From Vallitalea sp. (GTDB lineage: Bacteria > Bacillota > Clostridia > Lachnospirales > Vallitaleaceae), in the NCBI GenBank assembly GCA_025210515.1, contig JAOARM010000033.1, positions 1-64,000 on the forward strand: a DNA stretch of 64,000 bases, written 5' to 3'. The notes below the pieces were generated by a model. The model ran no database searches and was not told the origin of the DNA. It saw only the letters and a list, made by a program, of their open reading frames with translations. This document shows positions 27,933 through 36,572 of the stretch, one piece after another; within the stretch, counting starts at the first letter, position 1; the number at the start of each line of letters is the position of its first letter. The translations under genes and the position numbers were made by a program.

Positions 27933-28777
27933 TGGAAATATTTCATGATATACAAAAGCTAAGACAATCATTAGACACAAAAAGATTAGAAGGAAAAAAT
28001 ATCGGTTTCGTTCCTACTATGGGATATTTACACCAAGGACATCTTTCTCTTATAAAAAGTTCTGCAAAAGAAAATGATGTAACGGTATTAAGTATATATG
28101 TAAATCCAACTCAATTCGCCCCTAATGAAGATCTTGATAACTATCCAAGAGATTTGGAAAATGATACAAAAATTGCAGAAGAAGCTGGTGCAGATATAAT
28201 TTTTATTCCTAACAATAAAATGATGTATATTGATAATCACGTTACTTATGTTAATGTTCATGAACTTACTGATAATTTATGTGGATTATCAAGACCAACT
28301 CATTTTCAAGGTGTTACTACAATAGTAACTAAACTTTTTAATATTGTACAACCAAAACGTGCTTATTTTGGACAAAAAGATGCTCAACAAGCTATTATAA
28401 TAAAACGTATGGTAAAAGACCTTAATATCCCTGTTGACATTGTTGTTTGCCCTATTATTAGAGAACATGACGGTTTAGCTATGAGTTCAAGAAATACTTA
28501 TCTAAACCAACAAGAACGTAGCGAAGCAACTATTTTAAATGAATCATTACAAAAAGCTAAACTGTTAATAGAAGCTGGCGAACGTGATTCAAAAGTAATC
28601 AAAAACACAATAGAGAGTATGATTAACTCTAAACCATCAGCAAATATTGATTATATAAGTATAGTTAGTCAAGAAACACTTAAAGATATTACTACAATTA
28701 AAGGCAGTATTTTAATAGCTATTGCTGTTAAAATGGGTAACACGCGACTTATTGATAATATACAAATGGAGGTATAA
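27932..28777 (+). CDS. panC: Pantothenate synthetase
   Basis: A 281-residue ATP-dependent ligase of pantoate and beta-alanine, cytidylyltransferase fold. The HIGH-like motif is in '[14 protein letters not shown]', and the second ATP motif is in '[10 protein letters not shown]'. '[18 protein letters not shown]' is typical. It is translationally coupled to panB (TAATG) and followed by panD five bases later. Confidence 0.97.
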   Translation: MEIFHDIQKLRQSLDTKRLEGKNIGFVPTMGYLHQGHLSLIKSSAKENDVTVLSIYVNPTQFAPNEDLDNYPRDLENDTKIAEEAGADIIFIPNNKMMYIDNHVTYVNVHELTDNLCGLSRPTHFQGVTTIVTKLFNIVQPKRAYFGQKDAQQAIIIKRMVKDLNIPVDIVVCPIIREHDGLAMSSRNTYLNQQERSEATILNESLQKAKLLIEAGERDSKVIKNTIESMINSKPSANIDYISIVSQETLKDITTIKGSILIAIAVKMGNTRLIDNIQMEV

Positions 28778-28782
28778 TAATC

Positions 28783-29139
28783 ATGTTAATTGAAATGATG
28801 ACAGGAAAATTACACAAAGCAATAGTAACTGACGCTAATCTTAATTATGAAGGTAGTATTACTATTGACGAATCATTAATTGAAGAAGCTGGAATACTAC
28901 CAGGGCAAAAAGTGCAAATAGTTAATAATAATAACGGTGCACGATTTGAAACATATGTAATAAGAGGTATTAGAGAAAGCGGAACAATATGTCTTAACGG
29001 TGCAGCTGCAAGACTAGCACAACCTGGCGATGTAGTTATAATAATTGCTTACGCATTAATGGAAAGAGATGAAGCAAAATCTTATGTTCCAAAGGTTTTA
29101 TTGTTAGATGAAAATAATAAAATAGCTAAAAAATTATAG
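28783..29139 (+). CDS. panD: Aspartate 1-decarboxylase proenzyme
   Basis: A 118-residue pyruvoyl enzyme making beta-alanine from aspartate. The self-cleavage site is the Gly-Ser in 'YEGSITID'. '[11 protein letters not shown]' and '[19 protein letters not shown]' follow as in the family. Ribosome binding site GGAGG, nine bases from the ATG. It is the last gene of the panGBCD unit, so the whole route from ketoisovalerate and aspartate to pantothenate is encoded here. Confidence 0.96.
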   Translation: MLIEMMTGKLHKAIVTDANLNYEGSITIDESLIEEAGILPGQKVQIVNNNNGARFETYVIRGIRESGTICLNGAAARLAQPGDVVIIIAYALMERDEAKSYVPKVLLLDENNKIAKKL

Positions 29140-29175
29140 TTTTATTTAACAGATTGTCTTATATTCTTCATATCA

Positions 29176-29212
29176 AAGTCCCCTCTTACATATGCTATAT
29201 TGGAGGGGACTT
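29176..29212 (+). promoter_or_regulatory. Hairpin enclosing the Shine-Dalgarno of the 29216 gene
   Basis: A perfect 10-bp stem AAGTCCCCTC / GAGGGGACTT (29176-29185 with 29203-29212) ends four bases before the ATG and buries the only ribosome binding site (GGAGGGG). No U run follows, so it is not a good terminator. It could hold translation off or act as a partial stop for panD. Confidence 0.6.
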
Positions 29213-29215
29213 GTT

Positions 29216-30604
29216 ATGAAAAATATTATTATAATAACCAAAAAAAGAATACTTACTCTCTTAATAATTCTACTCATAATTATATTCTTATTAATCTATT
29301 TATTTACACTTCGTGATACTAGAAATAAATCTGTTGGTGTTACTAATATTGATAGTCAAACTATACTAGATACTCTTGAAAAAGAAAATTATAAACTAAA
29401 AGGCATGTTAGGTAGTATTGTTCCAGATGGAAATAATATACTATATGAAAATCATTATAGATATTATAACTATGAAATACCTGATTATGAAATATATGAT
29501 TTATCTACTATTATTAAAAATGGAAACAACTTAGATTATAATGTAATCTATAATAACAAAGATTATATTAGACCTAATTATAATTCTGACTGGAAAAATT
29601 TCTATCATAGAGGCTGGTTAAATCTACCACAGCATATAGACAATGCATTACATAAGTTATTTATATATCCCCAAGGAGCAAGTAGTATTTATGATTTTGA
29701 AGGAAAACTTGCATTTCATGAACAAGCAAAAATTGATTATCATAAATACATTAATTTACTTATTTATAACTTTCAAGTTAATCAAGTTAAAATATATAAT
29801 AATCAAATTGTTTTAATAGGAACTCCTACAAGAAATGGTTCCCAGATTGTAGCAATAAATGTTAATGATATTATACCTGAAAATATTAATAACAAATACT
29901 TTTTGTTTCAGTTATCAACACCTTCTCAATATGAAATCGATTATTTATATGCCACTTATTATAAAACTGATTATGTAAAAGATGAAATGAGCAAAGATAA
30001 AGTTGAACCAACTTATGCTAATAAAGTTGTTACTAAATTAAGTGATGAAAATGCTAAATTAAAACAGGAATTATCTTTCTATATTCCTAACAATGATAAA
30101 TTAAATAAAGATAAAACATCTAAAAATAAGAGAAAACAGATAGAAAACAAACAAGATAATTCATCAATTGATATAGCTAATAATGAAGAAATTCCATTCG
30201 TGTTTAAGTATATAGATGATGCATATATTAGACCTATATATGACCCAATATGGAAACAAAATTATGAAGAAGGCTTATGTTATATACCTACTAAAATATG
30301 TAAAGCTTTTAATAATTTATATATGTTACCACATGAATCAACCGAAAGGTTAACTTTTTTTCAAGACTTAGGATTTCACGAAGAACATACTATAATAGAA
30401 AATACAGAATTATCATTTCTCATATATAAATTCATACCAGAAAAAATACTAATAGTGCATAATGAAATTCATATTATGGGTATCCCTAACAGAACTGGTG
30501 CATATATAATCTCAGTAGATAAAAATAAGTTACCTAATAATATAGATACTATTAAATTAGTTACTCCTAATTCATTAGAACTTGATTACTTATCAATGAA
30601 TTAA
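29216..30604 (+). CDS. Membrane-anchored protein with an internal duplication
   Basis: This is a 462-residue protein with a basic N-terminus, one long membrane segment (about 10-32) and an extracytoplasmic part made of two copies of one unit. Each unit has a short coiled-coil ('LEKENYKLKGML', 'LSDENAKLKQEL') followed by about 130 residues. Paired motifs are 'YIRPNYNSDWKNFY' / 'YIRPIYDPIWKQNY', 'FHEQAKIDY' / 'FHEEHTIIE' and 'LIGTPTRNGSQIVAI' / 'IMGIPNRTGAYIISV'. I recognise no known domain. The start at 29216 follows GGAGGGG; an upstream alternative lacks a ribosome binding site. Confidence 0.75.
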   Translation: MKNIIIITKKRILTLLIILLIIIFLLIYLFTLRDTRNKSVGVTNIDSQTILDTLEKENYKLKGMLGSIVPDGNNILYENHYRYYNYEIPDYEIYDLSTIIKNGNNLDYNVIYNNKDYIRPNYNSDWKNFYHRGWLNLPQHIDNALHKLFIYPQGASSIYDFEGKLAFHEQAKIDYHKYINLLIYNFQVNQVKIYNNQIVLIGTPTRNGSQIVAINVNDIIPENINNKYFLFQLSTPSQYEIDYLYATYYKTDYVKDEMSKDKVEPTYANKVVTKLSDENAKLKQELSFYIPNNDKLNKDKTSKNKRKQIENKQDNSSIDIANNEEIPFVFKYIDDAYIRPIYDPIWKQNYEEGLCYIPTKICKAFNNLYMLPHESTERLTFFQDLGFHEEHTIIENTELSFLIYKFIPEKILIVHNEIHIMGIPNRTGAYIISVDKNKLPNNIDTIKLVTPNSLELDYLSMN

Positions 30605-30654
30605 TCATAAACTTATACAAAATAAAAGATATTCACCAGTCTAGCGTAGAATAC

Positions 30655-30740
30655 ATAGGGTAATATGGAACACCAGACAGGACGGCGAGGTCAGCTATTT
30701 TAACACGACAATTAACTAGCTGATGGGAATATTACCCTAT
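30655..30740 (+). repeat. Nested hairpin between convergent genes, related to copy B
   Basis: A perfect 12-bp outer stem ATAGGGTAATAT / ATATTACCCTAT (30655-30666 with 30729-30740) encloses a second hairpin with TCAGCT/AGCTGA arms (30691-30723). The loop contains AGGACGGCG, as in the copy B loop. It lies between the 29216 gene and the sensor kinase and may terminate both. Confidence 0.65.
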
Positions 30741-30783
30741 ATAATTATAGCATAAGCTTCCTTTAAAGCTTCGTTAATTTATT

Positions 30784-32148
30784 TTATTTAAAAATAATAG
30801 TAAAATTTGACCCTATACCAACTTCACTTTCTACAGTTATTAATCCATTATGAGCTTTGACTAATTCCTTAACTATTGATAACCCTATCCCTGCACCACC
30901 TGTTTTTCTACTTCTGGAATCATCACTTCTATAAAATCTTTGAAATATATATGGGTAGTCTTCTTCTTTAATACCTATACCAGTATCTACAAAGCTTATC
31001 GTTATTCCTTCTATACTTTTATATAATACTACTTCTATCTTTCCACCTTCATTAGTATATTTATATGCATTATTTAATAAGTTCACAAAAATTTGCTTTA
31101 ATCTATCTCTATCTCCCATATAATATATGTTATCGTCTAACTTTTTTTCAATTACAATATTTTTACTATTCATGAGAGGTAGAAATCCTTCTATGACTGA
31201 GGTTAATAATTCTTTCAAATTAACATTGACTTTACATAACTTCAACTCTTGACTTTCTACAACTGCCAACTCATTAAGATCATTTATCAGTTTTGTCATT
31301 CTTATAATTTCATCATATATTTTAGCTAATCTTTCTCCAGTAGGCTCTAATACCCCATCAATTATAGCTTCTATTTGACCTCTTAATACTGCTAGAGGGC
31401 TTCTAAGTTCATGAGAAATATCGTTACTTAATCTCTTTCTTAATTGCTCTTGTTCATCCAACTGTCTAGCTAATTCTTTAATAGATGTAGCAAGCTCATC
31501 TAATTCAACTGTATCAGCATTGATATTTTCAACTAATTTATAATTCCCTCTTGATATATTTCTTGTACTATTTTTAATTTCTATTATTGGTTTGGTAATT
31601 CTTTTTTCTAATAACACGCTTAATAAAGTAGCCACAAATACAGTTATACAAAATGAAACTATATATAATATATTAATTGCAAATAGAAAGTCATTATCTG
31701 CTTTAGAAGTAATAATGTTTTTATAATGACCTATTAAAATATATCCTAATAATTCGTTTTCATGTATGAGTTCATTTTCACTATATATATAATCTTCTTT
31801 GAATGGATTATGATTCATTGATCCCATTCCCATTCCTTTACCCATTCCCATACCTCTGCTACTAACAAAAACTACGTCTTTTTCATTATCGAGTATAATA
31901 ATCTCTACATCTTTAAAATGAGATTGTTGTTTAAGATAAGATAATTCTCTATTGTCAAATATTCCATCGCCTTCAATACCATTATTTATATAAGTTAATA
32001 TTTCTTCATCATCAATTTTATTTTGAGCACTAATATAATTAGTAAAATAATACTTAATTCCAATGTTAGATAATACTATTATTATAATAATTGCAATTAA
32101 TGAAATTACTATGTAATTTTTTCTTATTCTCTTGCCTAAGCTTATCAT
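30784..32148 (-). CDS. Sensor histidine kinase with a Met-rich extracytoplasmic loop
   Basis: A 454-residue two-component kinase: membrane segment at about 12-35, extracytoplasmic domain 36-155, second membrane segment about 158-182, HAMP, then the H-box 'ISHELRSPLAVLRGQIEA' and an ATPase domain with 'NLLNNAYKYTNEGG', 'DTGIGI' and 'GAGIGLSIVKELV'. The sensor domain carries a Gly/Met run at residues 99-111 ('GMGMGKGMGMGSM') followed by an Asn-His. Such Met clusters can bind Cu(I) or Ag(I), but that is inference here. It lies 41 bases downstream of its response regulator. Confidence 0.92.
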   Translation of the reverse strand: MISLGKRIRKNYIVISLIAIIIIIVLSNIGIKYYFTNYISAQNKIDDEEILTYINNGIEGDGIFDNRELSYLKQQSHFKDVEIIILDNEKDVVFVSSRGMGMGKGMGMGSMNHNPFKEDYIYSENELIHENELLGYILIGHYKNIITSKADNDFLFAINILYIVSFCITVFVATLLSVLLEKRITKPIIEIKNSTRNISRGNYKLVENINADTVELDELATSIKELARQLDEQEQLRKRLSNDISHELRSPLAVLRGQIEAIIDGVLEPTGERLAKIYDEIIRMTKLINDLNELAVVESQELKLCKVNVNLKELLTSVIEGFLPLMNSKNIVIEKKLDDNIYYMGDRDRLKQIFVNLLNNAYKYTNEGGKIEVVLYKSIEGITISFVDTGIGIKEEDYPYIFQRFYRSDDSRSRKTGGAGIGLSIVKELVKAHNGLITVESEVGIGSNFTIIFK

Positions 32149-32189
32149 TTTCTCACAACCTCCAACATGAAATCATTATATATAAATTA

Positions 32190-32891
32190 TTAATCTTGAA
32201 TACCTTTAAATTTATACCCTACTCCATACACTGTAACAATATATTGTGGGCTTTTAATATCTGATTCAACTTTCTTTCTAAGATTTTTAATATGAACATC
32301 TACAGTTCTATCATATCCAATGAATTCATAACCAAATGCAATATCAATAATCTGAGTTCTTGTAAATACTTTATTAGGATTATTGGCAAAAAGTAATAAT
32401 ATCTCATATTCATTAGGAGTTATACTAAGAATTTCTCCATTTTTAATAACCGTATGCTCTTGTCTATTAATAACTATATCCTTATTATTAAATGAAATAA
32501 CATCTTCTATATTAGATTTATTATTTTTACTCACTCTTCTTAGTATTGCTTTTACTCTCATAACTAATTCTCTTGGACTAAATGGTTTAGTTAAATAATC
32601 ATCAGCACCTAATACCAGTCCATTAATTTTATCGTCCTCCATAGTTTTTGCAGTTAACATTAATATTGGTACATCGGATTCTTCTCTAATTTTTTTACAT
32701 ATCTGTTCTCCTGATAAATCAGGTAGCATTAAATCTAATATAATAAAATCAGGTTTTGTATTTTGATATAATAAAAAACCTTCTCTTCCATTCATTGCAG
32801 TTATTACCTCATACCCCTCTTTAACAAGATAAGCTTGAACTACCTCAATTAAATTATCTTCATCATCAATTACAAGAATTTTATATTTCAT
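32190..32891 (-). CDS. OmpR/PhoB-family response regulator
   Basis: A 233-residue regulator with an N-terminal receiver (D9/D10 in 'VIDDEDN', phosphoacceptor Asp in 'FIILDLMLPDLSG', 'LTAKT', Lys in 'LTKPFSP') and a C-terminal winged helix with 'LSITPNEYEILLLF' and 'VDVHIKNLRKKV'. It pairs with the kinase that follows at once. Ribosome binding site AAAGGGAG. Confidence 0.95.
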   Translation of the reverse strand: MKYKILVIDDEDNLIEVVQAYLVKEGYEVITAMNGREGFLLYQNTKPDFIILDLMLPDLSGEQICKKIREESDVPILMLTAKTMEDDKINGLVLGADDYLTKPFSPRELVMRVKAILRRVSKNNKSNIEDVISFNNKDIVINRQEHTVIKNGEILSITPNEYEILLLFANNPNKVFTRTQIIDIAFGYEFIGYDRTVDVHIKNLRKKVESDIKSPQYIVTVYGVGYKFKGIQD

Positions 32892-32935
32892 ATATAACTC
32901 CCTTTCTAATTATATATTAATTATAAACGAAATAT

Positions 32936-32983
32936 GGCTGTTGGAAAATACATATTCATTAAGAATATATTATCCTAACAGCC
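32936..32983 (-). terminator. Hairpin between the DUF2680 gene and the response regulator
   Basis: Arms GGCTGTTGG... / ...CCTAACAGCC pair with one bulge and a small AT hairpin inside. It begins 16 bases past the stop of the 32999 gene. With only weak U content beyond it, some read-through into the two-component genes is likely. Confidence 0.55.
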
Positions 32984-32998
32984 ACTTATTATAATCAA

Positions 32999-33451
32999 TT
33001 ATTTTCTTCCAAGTCCTAATCCTCTATTTCCATTATATCTCATTCCACATCCACCTTGACTTCTTCCTCTACCTTGACCTCTATTACTACCTCTACCTAA
33101 TCCAATTTTTTGTCCTAATCTATTAGGGTTAGTAGGATCACAATTCTCAGAATTATCTTTTAATCGTTGAATGAATTCATCAGCTTCTTCTCTTGTTAGC
33201 TCACCTTCTTGAACTTTTTCTTCTATAATGATAATTTTTTCTTCTATCATTTTAGCTTTGAATTCTTCAAGAACACCTTGTTCACTAGCTAACTCTCCAT
33301 AAGTTTTACCATCATTTCTTAATTCATATGCTTTTTCTACTGATACTCCAGTAAGCTCTGAATAAATTTGTGCTGGGCTAGCTGCATAAGTCACCATTCC
33401 TATAAATAGTGATATTGCTAGACCTAATGTAATAATTTTTGTTGTTTTCAT
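32999..33451 (-). CDS. Secreted DUF2680-type protein with a Gly/Arg-rich tail
   Basis: A 150-residue protein with a cleavable signal peptide ('TLGLAISLFIGMVTYAASP'). The central ~70 residues ('IYSELTGVSVEKAYELR..GKTYGELASEQGV..FKAKM..GELTREEADEF', with gaps) match the DUF2680 pattern of Clostridia. The last 45 residues are Gly/Arg/Asn-rich ('GRGSNRGQGRGRSQGG'). Function unknown. It is transcribed just before the response regulator and Met-rich sensor, so it may be the output or periplasmic partner of that system. Confidence 0.72.
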   Translation of the reverse strand: MKTTKIITLGLAISLFIGMVTYAASPAQIYSELTGVSVEKAYELRNDGKTYGELASEQGVLEEFKAKMIEEKIIIIEEKVQEGELTREEADEFIQRLKDNSENCDPTNPNRLGQKIGLGRGSNRGQGRGRSQGGCGMRYNGNRGLGLGRK

Positions 33452-33632
33452 AATATATTCCTCCTCTAAAATGTTATTAAGATAATTCCATAATTACTAT
33501 TTATCTCATACAGATTATAAATATAATTTTCATTATACTTTGTGTAACTATATATGATTTATAATTATTATAGAACTCTTTACATTAAGTATAAAATAAT
33601 ATTATGAAAAAGTTATGAAGAAATATAAATAT

Positions 33633-34532
33633 CTATATTATATCAAAATCTTTACTATCAACATCCATTTCATATAAAAATATAGGTTGAAATCTATCAA
33701 TATTTAACCTCTCTGAAAGCATACTACATTTACATAATAACAAATAAAATATATTATCTCCACAACCTAATAACGTTTCAAAATTTCCTTGACCTTTTGA
33801 TATAATAACATCTGCTTTATTATAATATATTTTCTTAAAATCATCTGATACTTCTTCTAAATCCGTTCCTGGTATATCAGTTCCGTTATTAATTATTTTT
33901 GCATATTTATCGATTCCAATAAAATATGCATCTTTTTCAGTTGCATCGTTAAGTGCTGGTTTACCTCTAGTAGCAAAATATATTTCTAGATCTTTATATT
34001 TATTATATATTTCTTCAATAAAAATTTTATCAAAAACAATTTCACCTGTATTATCTCCAATATATAGAAGCACTTGTGCACTAGAAAGTTGTTGATTTAA
34101 TTTTTCATATACATCAAGACTAAGCTCAGTTTTTAAAGATTTTGAAATAATCTCTTCTACTAATTCAATAGAAATATCATCAAGCGCACCAAAATCAACA
34201 ACATTACCAGCCATTGCGATTTTTATAGCATCTAGAAATCTATTTTGCGAATCTAGTAATGACTTTTTAATATCTGTCTCCATACTCAATAGTTTTTTAT
34301 TAAACAAATTTTTTTCTTCTTCATAAAAATCTTCTATACCTGTCATATCCTGTAAAATTCTCATTACTCTTGCGCATAAATATGGAGCTGTTTTAGAATA
34401 TTTTATTTGAGTTACCTCAAGTAAAACTTTATTCATAAACTCATATTTAACTTTTTTATCTTGTATATATTTATCAGCCAGTTGATTAGCTTTATTAATA
34501 ATACATGCGATACAATCTACATGTGAATTCAT
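33633..34532 (-). CDS. DUF89-family damage-control phosphatase
   Basis: A 299-residue metal-dependent phosphatase of the DUF89/ARMT1 family, prokaryotic subfamily. The N-terminal CxxC metal site is 'DCIACI' (residues 6-11). The core 'LLYIGDNTGEIVFDKIFI', 'FATRGKPALNDAT' and 'ISKGQGNFETLLG' are all present. Family members dephosphorylate stray or damaged phosphometabolites. Ribosome binding site AAAGGAG. A terminator follows YbjQ downstream of it. Confidence 0.87.
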   Translation of the reverse strand: MNSHVDCIACIINKANQLADKYIQDKKVKYEFMNKVLLEVTQIKYSKTAPYLCARVMRILQDMTGIEDFYEEEKNLFNKKLLSMETDIKKSLLDSQNRFLDAIKIAMAGNVVDFGALDDISIELVEEIISKSLKTELSLDVYEKLNQQLSSAQVLLYIGDNTGEIVFDKIFIEEIYNKYKDLEIYFATRGKPALNDATEKDAYFIGIDKYAKIINNGTDIPGTDLEEVSDDFKKIYYNKADVIISKGQGNFETLLGCGDNIFYLLLCKCSMLSERLNIDRFQPIFLYEMDVDSKDFDII

Positions 34533-34556
34533 ATTATTCTCCTTTCACAATAAAAC

Positions 34557-34578
34557 AGGCTGTCTCAGAAGACAGCCT
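34557..34578 (-). terminator. Terminator of the ybjQ-like gene
   Basis: A 9-bp perfect stem AGGCTGTCT / AGACAGCCT (34557-34565 with 34570-34578), 4-base loop, six bases past the stop and followed on the minus strand by GTTTTATTG. Confidence 0.75.
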
Positions 34579-34583
34579 TTCTA

Positions 34584-34898
34584 CTAATCTATAAATTTAA
34601 CTGCTGTACCATATACAATTACTTCAGCAGCTCCTTGCATAATAGCACTTGAAGCATATCTAATATTAACAATGCCATCAGCATCTAATGCTCGTGCTTC
34701 ATCAACCATTCTTTTTGTAGCTAGTGCTCTAGCTTCATTCATCATTTCATTATAAGAACCAAGTTCTCCACCTACTAAAGTCTTAAAAGAACTCATAATA
34801 TCTTTTCCTACATGTTTAGATTGTATAGTTGAACCTTTTACTATTGATAATGTTTCAATATTCTTTCCTGAAATATAATCAGTATTTACTAAGATCAT
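34584..34898 (-). CDS. YbjQ/UPF0145-family protein
   Basis: A 104-residue protein of the YbjQ family ('heavy-metal-binding domain' in older annotation), with 'VKGSTIQSKHVGKDI', 'EARALATKRMVDEARALDADGI' (interrupted) and 'AAEVIVYGTAV'. It assembles into pentameric rings in known members; function unknown. The ribosome binding site AGGAGG lies inside the end of the upstream membrane-protein gene, which overlaps it by 20 bases. Confidence 0.92.
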   Translation of the reverse strand: MILVNTDYISGKNIETLSIVKGSTIQSKHVGKDIMSSFKTLVGGELGSYNEMMNEARALATKRMVDEARALDADGIVNIRYASSAIMQGAAEVIVYGTAVKFID

Positions 34899-35112
34899 CT
34901 TCTTCAGCCTCCTTAATTTCTCGTAACCTTTTGATAAGATTTATAATAAGGGCTACAATAACCCATGTTATAACAATAGCATATATTAAACCAATAATAA
35001 TTAACCCTAAAATCTTTGTTCTTAACAAATTATAAGAAATTATAAATAATATAAATATATTAAAACAACATATTAATAATGTAATAAATATTGGTGCAAA
35101 TTTCTTTTTCAT
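34879..35112 (-). CDS. Small two-segment membrane protein
   Basis: A 77-residue protein with two hydrophobic stretches (about 5-27 and 35-60) and a charged C-terminal tail rich in Arg/Glu. No family recognised. A TTG three codons upstream lacks spacing to the AAGGGG ribosome binding site, so the ATG at 35112 is used. It overlaps the ybjQ-like gene by 20 bases, suggesting coupling. Confidence 0.65.
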   Translation of the reverse strand: MKKKFAPIFITLLICCFNIFILFIISYNLLRTKILGLIIIGLIYAIVITWVIVALIINLIKRLREIKEAEEDDLSKY

Positions 35113-35182
35113 ATAATTCAACCCCTTGTTGCAATTTTTATTATGTCTATATACTGATATTTATATGTATTATAAAACTATT

Positions 35183-35226
35183 ATGTAAAGGGCATAGGCA
35201 ATAAGATTTGCCTTATACCCTTACAT
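35183..35226 (-). terminator. Terminator of the SleB-like gene
   Basis: An imperfect stem of about 18 bp (35183-35202 with 35208-35226, core AGGGCATAGGCA / TGCCTTATACCCT) begins 65 bases past the stop of the 35291 gene. Confidence 0.6.
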
Positions 35227-35290
35227 TAAGTAGTAAAACCTAACTAATATCAACTTATATGGTTTCTTATTACTTTCTAGGATATTATTA

Positions 35291-36118
35291 TTAATGATAA
35301 AAATATTCTCCATCAATTTTTTTATAAAAATCTTTTGCCTTAGATTTAAAAGGTGAATGATTAAAGAATAAACAATCAGAGATATTGTTAGCACCTTCTA
35401 AAGCCATCTTGGCAGCTATAATACTGTCATTACTTGGTACTTTCTTATTAAAGCTTGATTTATGTGCTGGTGGAAATTGTACACAATATTTTTTGTCAAA
35501 AATAACGCCTTCAACTGTGTTAGGAAATTTTGAACTCTTTTTCCTATTAAGTACAACATTAGCAACTGCAACTTTAGCGTCAAATCCAATATTATGAGCT
35601 TCAACTGTTACTATTTTAGCTAATAAATGTAAATCTTCATCTGTATATCCTCTATCATATACGCTCATTGTCGGAACTGTTAATCCTTCTCTAATTATTT
35701 CTACTGTATAAGTTTGTTTGTTGTAATTAACTTGACAATTCATATGCTCAGCAACAAATTTAATTGGTACCATTGTTCTATTATTGATTACTGGTAATAT
35801 TGATTCAATTTCATGTTGTTCTTCATTAATAGTAACTACTGTTGAATCAAGAAGAAATTCTATTATTCTCTCATTATCTTTGATTGTTATTTTTCTAGTA
35901 GTTCCATCCCATATTACTTCAGCATTAAGAGCGTTGGCAACAAATCTAAGTGGAACATATACCTCATTATTAATAATTGTAGGTTCAGTATCCATTATAA
36001 TAAAATCATCATTAATTTTAATAGATATTGGTATAATTTTATCTATTGCAAATGCATTAATGCTAAATATAAAGGAAGTAATCAAAGTACATATAATAAT
36101 ATTACGTAATTTTTTCAT
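35291..36118 (-). CDS. Cell wall hydrolase (SleB/CwlJ type) with a copper-amine-oxidase-like stalk
   Basis: A 275-residue secreted protein: signal peptide (1-25), then a copper amine oxidase N-terminal-like domain in two repeats ('PTIINNEVYVPLRFVANAL', 'PVINNRTMVPIKFVAEHM'), and a C-terminal Hydrolase_2 domain (about 160-275) with 'LLAKIVTVEAHN', 'VAVANVVLNRKKSSKFPNTV' and 'CLFFNHSP'. Such enzymes are spore-cortex or peptidoglycan hydrolases. The stalk domain is a common Clostridia extracellular module and need not bind copper. It follows ytfJ by 31 bases, so it is probably sporulation-linked. Confidence 0.88.
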   Translation of the reverse strand: MKKLRNIIICTLITSFIFSINAFAIDKIIPISIKINDDFIIMDTEPTIINNEVYVPLRFVANALNAEVIWDGTTRKITIKDNERIIEFLLDSTVVTINEEQHEIESILPVINNRTMVPIKFVAEHMNCQVNYNKQTYTVEIIREGLTVPTMSVYDRGYTDEDLHLLAKIVTVEAHNIGFDAKVAVANVVLNRKKSSKFPNTVEGVIFDKKYCVQFPPAHKSSFNKKVPSNDSIIAAKMALEGANNISDCLFFNHSPFKSKAKDFYKKIDGEYFYH

Positions 36119-36149
36119 ATATAACTACACCTCTTTTATCTGAATAATA

Positions 36150-36539
36150 TTATTCTTCATCTGTAGGCATTTCTTCTTTTTGTTCTTTTACTTCACCCTT
36201 TTTCTTAGTAGTAAATTTATCCATTATATTTGGTACCATGTCAATAATTTTTGTTAAACTATCTTGATTTTTAACATTAACAAGCTTTGTTTGTCCATCT
36301 TGAATAACTAATACTGCACTAGGGCTAATTTTTGCTCCTAATGCTCCTCCACCTACTCCTTTTGGCTTTTCTTTACCTTCTTCTGAAGCACCTGCTCCTA
36401 CACCAAAAGATACATCAACTAGTGGTAATATAATAGTTTCTCCAATATTAACTGCTTCACCAACTACTGTTTTAGTAGATACAAAATTCTCCATCCCATT
36501 AAATAATGATTCAACTGTTTTTTTAAAGTTTGATTCCAT
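36150..36539 (-). CDS. ytfJ: Sporulation protein YtfJ (GerW family)
   Basis: A 129-residue protein with the GerW/YtfJ signature: N-terminal 'LFNGMENFVSTKTVVGEAV', 'IILPLVDVSFGVGAG' and 'GGGALGAKISPSAVLVI'. YtfJ is made in the forespore in Bacillus and is needed for normal spore germination. The C-terminal 25 residues are a charged tail. The gene order DUF2953 - ytfJ matches ytfI-ytfJ of Bacillus. Ribosome binding site AGGAGG. Confidence 0.92.
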   Translation of the reverse strand: MESNFKKTVESLFNGMENFVSTKTVVGEAVNIGETIILPLVDVSFGVGAGASEEGKEKPKGVGGGALGAKISPSAVLVIQDGQTKLVNVKNQDSLTKIIDMVPNIMDKFTTKKKGEVKEQKEEMPTDEE

Positions 36540-36572
36540 AACTTTATTCCTCCTTAATTTCTCATTATAACT

